The notes under the pieces: model-generated | The model's input: the letters and a program-made list of their open reading frames with translations, nothing else | Told to the model about the DNA's origin: nothing | Databases searched by the model: none | Source: Eucalyptus grandis | Taxonomy: Eukaryota; Streptophyta; Magnoliopsida; Myrtales; Myrtaceae | Direction of reading: 5' to 3' | Length of the DNA stretch: 64,000 nucleotides | Assembly: GCF_016545825.1 (NCBI RefSeq) | Contig: NC_052612.1 | Coordinates: forward strand, 43,259,738 to 43,323,737 | Translations under genes and position numbers: made by a program | Shown here: positions 58,932 to 64,000 of the stretch, in pieces | Layout: every line of letters starts with the position of its first letter | How positions within the stretch are numbered: the stretch's first letter is position 1

Positions 58932-59745
58932 TTCAATCGATTGATCGGCCAGTGAACAGCGACCTTGCGTTGCGTGGACCCTGGGCAGAACTCGGGAGAG
59001 TTGGCATACGGCACGAGGATCTCCCTCATCATCTTCTTCGCCCTCATCGTCCTCTTCACCCTCGTCTTTTACCTTTACAACCCCGTTTGCGTCCCGCCGC
59101 ACCGGAGCCAATCCCTCCTCGCCGCTACAATGGTGGTGCGGAGGATGGTGGCCACTAGACTGCGGTTGCGCTTGGCTTGGACCAGGCCACGTTGTGCAGC
59201 TTCCCGAAGCTCCTCTACTCTCGAGCGAAGGTTGCGAGCTCAAGCTGCTGCTCCATTTGTTTGTTCATTCTTTGGCAATTTTCACGAAAAGTTGCAAGAC
59301 TGTTTCATATATATACTTTTCATTTTTCGGAAAGAGAAAAGTGGTCATTTTTCGAGTCTTCTTTCTGAAAAATTGCAGCCAATTTTTCGATTGTTTTCCT
59401 AGAGAGACTCTGGAGAAATACTAGAATTGCTATCTAGTATTCTCATCCGAGACTTTGTTGTATCCGGGAGGATTTTGCCGGTGACCATTAGCAACGTTGT
59501 GGGGCAAATAAATCCTTAAAGAAAGTGATATCACGCCTCAAAGTCCGAGTTGTTTTACTCGATCCGATTTCATTGTTCAACCAATTTCGAAGCCATATTT
59601 TTCCAACATGAAGTGCGTCGATCTGTGGTTGAGAATGAACCGGTCATGTCTGAACTGCAGGACCTCGCTGGTTCCGACTTCGGTCAGGAGTTCCCCTCGC
59701 TGAGGTCACGCCGCCGGCGGGTGGTCGAATTGCAGCTCAAATTCT
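58932..59745 (+). pseudogene. RING-H2 copy 3, coding part, disrupted
   Basis: Continuation of 53745-53975 across the MULE. The start codon region reads GTGAAC where copies 1 and 4 have ATG. The membrane helix (ISLIIFFALIVLFTLVFYLY) is readable, then the frame shifts; the GLD region is changed, and LGSFPKLLYSQ-like and CCSIC segments are in another frame. After CCSICL an LTR fragment (59260-59608) replaces the codons for the middle of the RING, including the third cysteine and both histidines. The last part resumes as KCVDLWLRMNRSC, with the next Pro changed to Leu. Not functional. Its 3' flank is most like that of copy 1. Confidence 0.85.
59260..59608. mobile_element. Truncated LTR inside RING-H2 copy 3
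   Basis: Bases 59270-59532 match 63740-64000 closely (TTTTCACGAARAGTTGCAAG, CATTTTTCGGAAAGA, CCGGTGACCATTAGCAACG). The fragment ends TTTTTCCAACA, the expected LTR terminus for one starting TGTTGGAA (63226). Only the 3' part of the LTR remains, and gene codons are missing at its left edge, so a deletion followed insertion. Confidence 0.8.
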
Positions 59746-60959
59746 AGAATCAAACAAAATCCACTGTAAATTAATTGAGGTTTTTCGTGCATGGGTTCGA
59801 GGTGTTGACTGAAATCGATCGATTTTGCTCCATTTCGATGCTTCTTTTCCCTTTTTAATTTTCTTTGGTTGCTCAGGCTTGTCGAAACGCAGAAGAGACG
59901 GTGGTTCGCCGCCAGATAAGCGCAGCGAATGTACAGCCAAAAACTGGAGACGATTTTGAAGTGATCCATCAAATATAATAGAATAAGAACAAAGCAGATG
60001 CTACCTGCTGTTATGGGGAGAGAGAGAGAGAGAGAGTGTTCGACACGATCACAACTTGCTCAGGAGTTCATTACATTAATTTCAGCGAGCAGAATACAAA
60101 TCTCTCTCTGTCTCTCTCTCTGTGCATCTCTTGGTTGACGATGATTCTACGGCAAGCATTTTGCTGTGATGACGCTCCTGCAGTTTGCGCAATGCTTTCG
60201 GTCGAATGAAACGGGCGCTTGTGTCTGAACGAAACTGGGGAATCGACAGGAAAAAAAACGTGGGTTTTAGTTGAGATGATCTTGAAGAAAGAAAGAAAAG
60301 AAGAAAGCAAAGTTTATCTGTATATTACGTAATATATGCAATCGGTGGCATCATCACCTCTCCCAGATTTTGGTGGCTTCCTCCTGTCTTGGGAGTCAAT
60401 ATGTCCTCACTCCAACACGTGCATACTTCCATTGCTGGACTTGGCTAATCAGATCGAGTTAATTGCGTTCGACTATGCAAGAAACGTAGGTACTTCACTA
60501 AAAAACATTCGTTTGGTATAAGGATATTTACAATTCCATGATTCGATATATTTATATATCGACTCACCTCCGACGTTCAAATCAAACCAACTGTCCAACA
60601 AAAGAATTTAACGAAAACAAACCAAAAAATAAACCATGAAGATCTACCGTCCTGAGTAGTTATGGTTGTCTTACACGTAAACCAAGACCTCTCCAGACAT
60701 CAAAACCATCCACCATGAACATCTCCCGTCACTTTTCATGTTTTCAAATTTCAACGTGTGCCTTTCTCGGAATGAAATGAAGCATTGCTTATTAGAAAAG
60801 CAAAAAAATCATAATAAAAAACCCTAGTCGCCGCTGTTTATACTTAGTCATTACATCATCTTTCATCTCTCGTTCTCTTCATTTTTGGCCAACGTTCGCT
60901 TATTCCTACAGATTTAGGGTTTTACTCGGGTACTTCAGTTGTTGTCTTTGGTCTCTCAT
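59746..60959. other. 3' flank of RING-H2 copy 3
   Basis: The flank matches copy 1 at 60055-60330 and copy 2 at 60390-60600. GA repeat at about 60020-60035 and CT-type tract at 60100-60122. The remaining 350 bp is AT-rich without recognised features. Confidence 0.55.
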
Positions 60960-61080
60960 TCTCGTTCTCTTTATTGTTTTTTAAGTGATCGTTTTTCTTT
61001 GATTTGATATTTAAATGATCCAGCGAAAACTTTTAGCATCAATGTAAGCTCCGTACATAACTTTTGGCGCGCTTTTGATA
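60960..61080. mobile_element. MULE terminus fragment
   Basis: TTAAGTGATCGTTTTTC, AAATGATCCAGCGAAAACTTTT and CCGTACATAACTTTTGGC parallel the right TIR of the MULE at 58814-58931. No partner end is found nearby. Confidence 0.5.
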
Positions 61081-61326
61081 TTTTTCTCTTGCCTATTCTC
61101 AAACATCAATCACACTATTACTCTTTTGAAGAAGGAACTTCAAGAAATCACTATCATAACCAGGACAGGGATTGATGGACAAAGAGAGATGCAACTGAAA
61201 AAAGAAATTGAAGAAATATGAAGGCAAGAAGAAATATATTAAGGCATGAGGTTGAGAATCCAATAGATGAAAAGGGGAGATAAAAATACGAATTTTTTTT
61301 CCATGCAACAATGATCTAGAGAAGGC

Positions 61327-61739
61327 TGAGGAATAGGATTTCTATGTTAAAACTGATGACGAGTCCTGGGTCCATAATAATGGAAGACTGTAACAAATGA
61401 TAATTAATTATTTGGGATAAATACAATCATGGACCTGAGCAAGTCCTAAAACTACTTCACCCGAATTCTGGGGTGAAAAAACACGAGGGTATTCTTTGGA
61501 AAGGGGGAAGAAAAACTACCTACCAACTTAGGAGGTAAGGCGTGCGAGCATTGAACGTTAAAAATAAGGAACGCATTCGTGCAATCCGCTGCGTGAGTGG
61601 ACAGTCGATGGAGGCCCTCATTGGTAACTTTGGTTACCCTTGCTTCTGTAGGAATAGGATTTTTATGTTAAAATTGATGACGAGTCCTAGGTCCATGATG
61701 ATAGAAGACATGCAGAAGATGATAATCATAATTATTTGA
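61327..61739. repeat. Pair of about 90-bp direct repeats
   Basis: 61327-61415 and 61650-61739 share GGAATAGGATTTYTATGTTA, TGATGACGAGTCCT and GGTCCAT, followed by GATAAT words. Function and family unknown. Confidence 0.6.
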
Positions 61740-61904
61740 TTGTTTTTTTTTTTTTTTTGAAAATTTTAGGATTCAATAGCCACTTCATGATGAGTTGTAC
61801 GTTGTGATTGTACTTTTTAAAGATTTTAAGACTTAATTGTATTTTCTTAAAAAGATTTTCACTACGTTTATTCTGTTTAATAATCATCACTCTTTTTTAT
61901 TTAT

Positions 61905-62100
61905 TTATGAAAGTATCCTCAAAATCCTCTTCTTTTCTAGCCTTACCCGCTAGAGGGAAGATTCAGGTAATAACATCCCTAGTTAACCAAAGCAAACGGA
62001 AGATTTAGGTAATAACATCACTGGTCATTGCCTTTGTACTTCCCAAAATTGACTTGACCTTGTCCCCTCTATCTTGGCACCACTTTATACACACACAAAT
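61905..62100 (+). promoter_or_regulatory. Distal promoter box shared by the RING-H2 array, copy 4
   Basis: Contains GGGAAGATTCAGGTAATAAC and GGAAGATTTAGGTAATAACA, then TTTGTACTTCCCAAA and TCTTGGCACCACTT, in the order seen before the other copies. Confidence 0.5.
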
Positions 62101-62235
62101 GCACGCATGCATATACATATATATATTTGTCTAACCCGAGTTGACTTTGATCTTGTTCTTCTTTCTCAATATTACCTCGTTAGGATCTCAAGAGAGTATA
62201 GAGAGAAACTATGGCCGACATAGATAAACAGCAGT

Positions 62236-62562
62236 TATCTCTTTAAGGGTTTAGATACCATTAGCGAAAGAAAATAATTATAACATTGAAACTTTCTTTT
62301 ATTAATGGACGGAACACGATTAGCAAAATTGTATTTCATATGTGTGTCAGTAGCCGACCCTTTGGTGTTGATTTTTTATTATGTCAACAGTGTATCGAAT
62401 AAAAATCTTTTCTTTTTGCCTCGTATAATTTAATCCCGTCCTCATGGAACAATAATGTTAAGGGGCGTCACGATAATTGCATTTTATATTGGCTATGATA
62501 TAATAATCAACTTAGATCGTGGCATCCGAAATTATTATGAGCGAGAGATACTAATTTATATA
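62236..62562 (+). promoter_or_regulatory. Proximal promoter of RING-H2 copy 4 with TATA box
   Basis: Closely follows the copy 2 promoter (49300-49591), including GGCATCCGAAATTATTATGA. TATA-like TTTATATAC is at about 62554-62562, roughly 140 bp before the ATG. Confidence 0.6.
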
Positions 62563-62699
62563 CATAATTTGTCATTTCCAGATGTGTCTTCCTCACTTTC
62601 TTCACCACCTGAACAGTTAAGCATCAACAATCACTCTCTCTCTCTCTCCATCTTCAGACGACGTCGCCGACTCCTTCCATCAATTGATCCGCCGGCAAC

Positions 62700-63116
62700 A
62701 TGAGAATCCCCATCGGTTACCTGTACCTGGGCCTCATCGCTCTCTTCATCCTTACCCTCTACCTCTACACCCGCTTCTGCATTCCGCCGCCCCGGAGTCG
62801 ACCCCTCAGATCGGTAGTGGATGGCAGCCACTCGATCGCGACCAAGCTAGGGAGCTTCTCGAAGCTCCTCTACTCTCAGGTGAAGGGCGCAGGCTCGAGC
62901 TGCTGCTCCATTTGCTTGTTGGAGTACAAGGAGAGGGACGTGCTGAGGCTGCTGCTGGACTGTGGCCATTATTTCCACTCGAAGTGCATCGATCAGTGGT
63001 TGAGAACGAACCCATCCTGTCCGAACTGCAGGACCTCGCCGGTCTCGATTCCGGTCCCAACTCCGGTCGCGACGCCCCTTTCTGAGGTCCCCATGTTGAT
63101 GGCACCGCGGCAGTGA
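62700..63116 (+). CDS. RING-H2 finger protein, ATL-derived, copy 4, lacking GLD
   Basis: An intronless 138-residue open frame starting at the same position as copy 1 (CCGGCAACATGAG). One membrane helix at about 6-24 (GYLYLGLIALFILTLYLY). All eight RING-H2 ligands are present: Cys69, Cys72, Cys88, His90, His93, Cys96, Cys107 and Cys110. Compared with copy 2, seven residues including GLD are deleted in frame (SIAITLGLDEATLGSF becomes SIATKLGSF), the proline before the third cysteine is Leu (LLDCGH), and the residue before the conserved Trp is Gln (IDQW). The fold may still form, but two ATL-defining features are gone. It could be a decaying copy or have altered partners. An LTR begins about 110 bp after the stop. 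Confidence 0.85.
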   Translation: MRIPIGYLYLGLIALFILTLYLYTRFCIPPPRSRPLRSVVDGSHSIATKLGSFSKLLYSQVKGAGSSCCSICLLEYKERDVLRLLLDCGHYFHSKCIDQWLRTNPSCPNCRTSPVSIPVPTPVATPLSEVPMLMAPRQ

Positions 63117-63225
63117 TACAGACCGATCAGAAGGTGGCGGAATTGCAGGCGAAGGCTTTAGAATCAAACAAAATATACTGTAAGTGAATTGAGATTTCTC
63201 GTGCACGAGTTCCAGGTGTTGACTG

Positions 63226-64000
63226 TGTTGGAATTTTGTTTGTTACAACAAAATGTGTGCTTTTTACTTTGTCCCACATAGAAAATGTGGGAGCAGGAGG
63301 ATTAGTTTATTAATGTGGAATTTCCCTTTTGTATTTAAAGGAGTGATTAGGTGGGCTAGACCCCACCATACCCGTGTGCGGGTGCGCGGATAATTGCGCG
63401 ATTATTTGGCGCACTTAGCACTTTGCACGCCTGCGCTCCTGCGGTTTAATTAGCATTAATCCATTGCTTTTTATTTATTTATTTATTATTTTATTTTATA
63501 TTTTAGTTCAAAGGTTGCCTTTTAATTTGAGAATTTTGGAAATGAAATATAAATGAAAATTCGAAATTATATTTAAAAAAAAAAAAATTATTCCGAATTT
63601 TATTTGTGTCTTTTCAAGACAACCTTTGGAAAATTACTTATTCGGTTTTAATTTTTCCGAAGGATTGCAATTGTTCGTTTTTTGACTTCTTCCGAAAAGT
63701 CGCATTTGTTTATCCGAACAATTTTCTAAAGACGTGTTTGTTCGCAATTTTCACGAAGAGTTGCAAGACTGTTTCATATATATACTTGTCATTTTTCGGA
63801 AAGAAATGTGTGGTCATTTTTCGAGTCTTCTTTCTGAAAAACTGCAGCCAATTTTCGATTGTTTTTTAGAGAGACCCTGGAGAAATACTAGAATTGCTAT
63901 TTAGTATTCTCATCCGAGACTTTGTTGTATCCTGGAGGATTTTTGCCGGTGACCATTAGCAACGTTGTGGGGCAAATAAATCCTTAAAGAAAGTGATATC
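63226..64000 (+). mobile_element. LTR (partial) running off the window end
   Basis: Begins TGTTGGAATTTTGTTTG inside the conserved 3' flank of RING-H2 copy 4. Contains a TATA-like TTGTATTTAAA near 63331-63341. Its last 260 bp match the fragment at 59260-59608, which has about 77 further bases to its end, so the full LTR should be about 850 bp. Whether a complete retrotransposon or a solo LTR follows cannot be seen. Confidence 0.8.

Overview
This is nuclear DNA of a flowering plant, almost certainly a woody eudicot. Genes have several exons with GT-AG introns, intergenic DNA is AT-rich and full of transposons, and the proteins are recognisably eudicot. The foldback and MITE style is reminiscent of Myrtaceae, but that assignment is a weak guess. 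I found no RNA genes, CRISPR arrays, bacterial operons or organelle inserts. Exons were placed by hand from splice signals and reading-frame continuity; joined frames close exactly for every multi-exon gene listed.

0-9.2 kb: a decayed Mutator-like (MULE) terminus in two tandem copies; a duplicated lipid-transfer-protein locus with one broken copy (1772-2088) and one good copy (3934-4326, minus); a tandemly repeated AT-rich stretch carrying a short MITE; then a four-exon FSP1/AMID-like flavin oxidoreductase (6951-9191, plus). 10-20.7 kb: a seven-exon ESCRT-III gene of the VPS60/CHMP5 type (10588-14186, plus), convergent with a four-exon bZIP factor (15671-19583, minus). 21-29 kb: gene-poor DNA with a PIF/Harbinger-like MITE, then an intronless GT14 glycosyltransferase (27845-28951, minus).

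29.8-37.1 kb: a nested transposon. A repeat-filled element with degenerate inverted ends has been split by a 5.48-kb Ty1/copia retrotransposon (30852-36335, minus) that still has both 215-bp LTRs, primer-binding site, polypurine tract and a 5-bp target duplication, but whose genes are broken. 38.5-41.3 kb: a six-exon type I DnaJ/Hsp40 with a C-terminal farnesylation box.

44-63 kb: an array of four ATL-type RING-H2 ubiquitin-ligase genes, all on the plus strand. Copies 1 and 2 (45289-45738, 49756-50265) are intact. Copy 3 is a pseudogene split by a 4.96-kb MULE with a perfect 9-bp target duplication, and is also missing its RING core, where an LTR remnant now lies. Copy 4 (62700-63116) is open but lacks two ATL hallmarks. 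Shared promoter and 3' flanks suggest the array arose by duplication of a two-gene unit (1-2 to 3-4). The MULE carries a broken MURA transposase and a separate intact GRF zinc-finger gene pointing toward it, an arrangement that recalls mudrA/mudrB. The window ends inside another LTR (63226 onward).

The single-copy genes are ordinary housekeeping or signalling genes. I see no wholly new system. The most interesting material is the RING-H2 array and the transposons that have dissected it.
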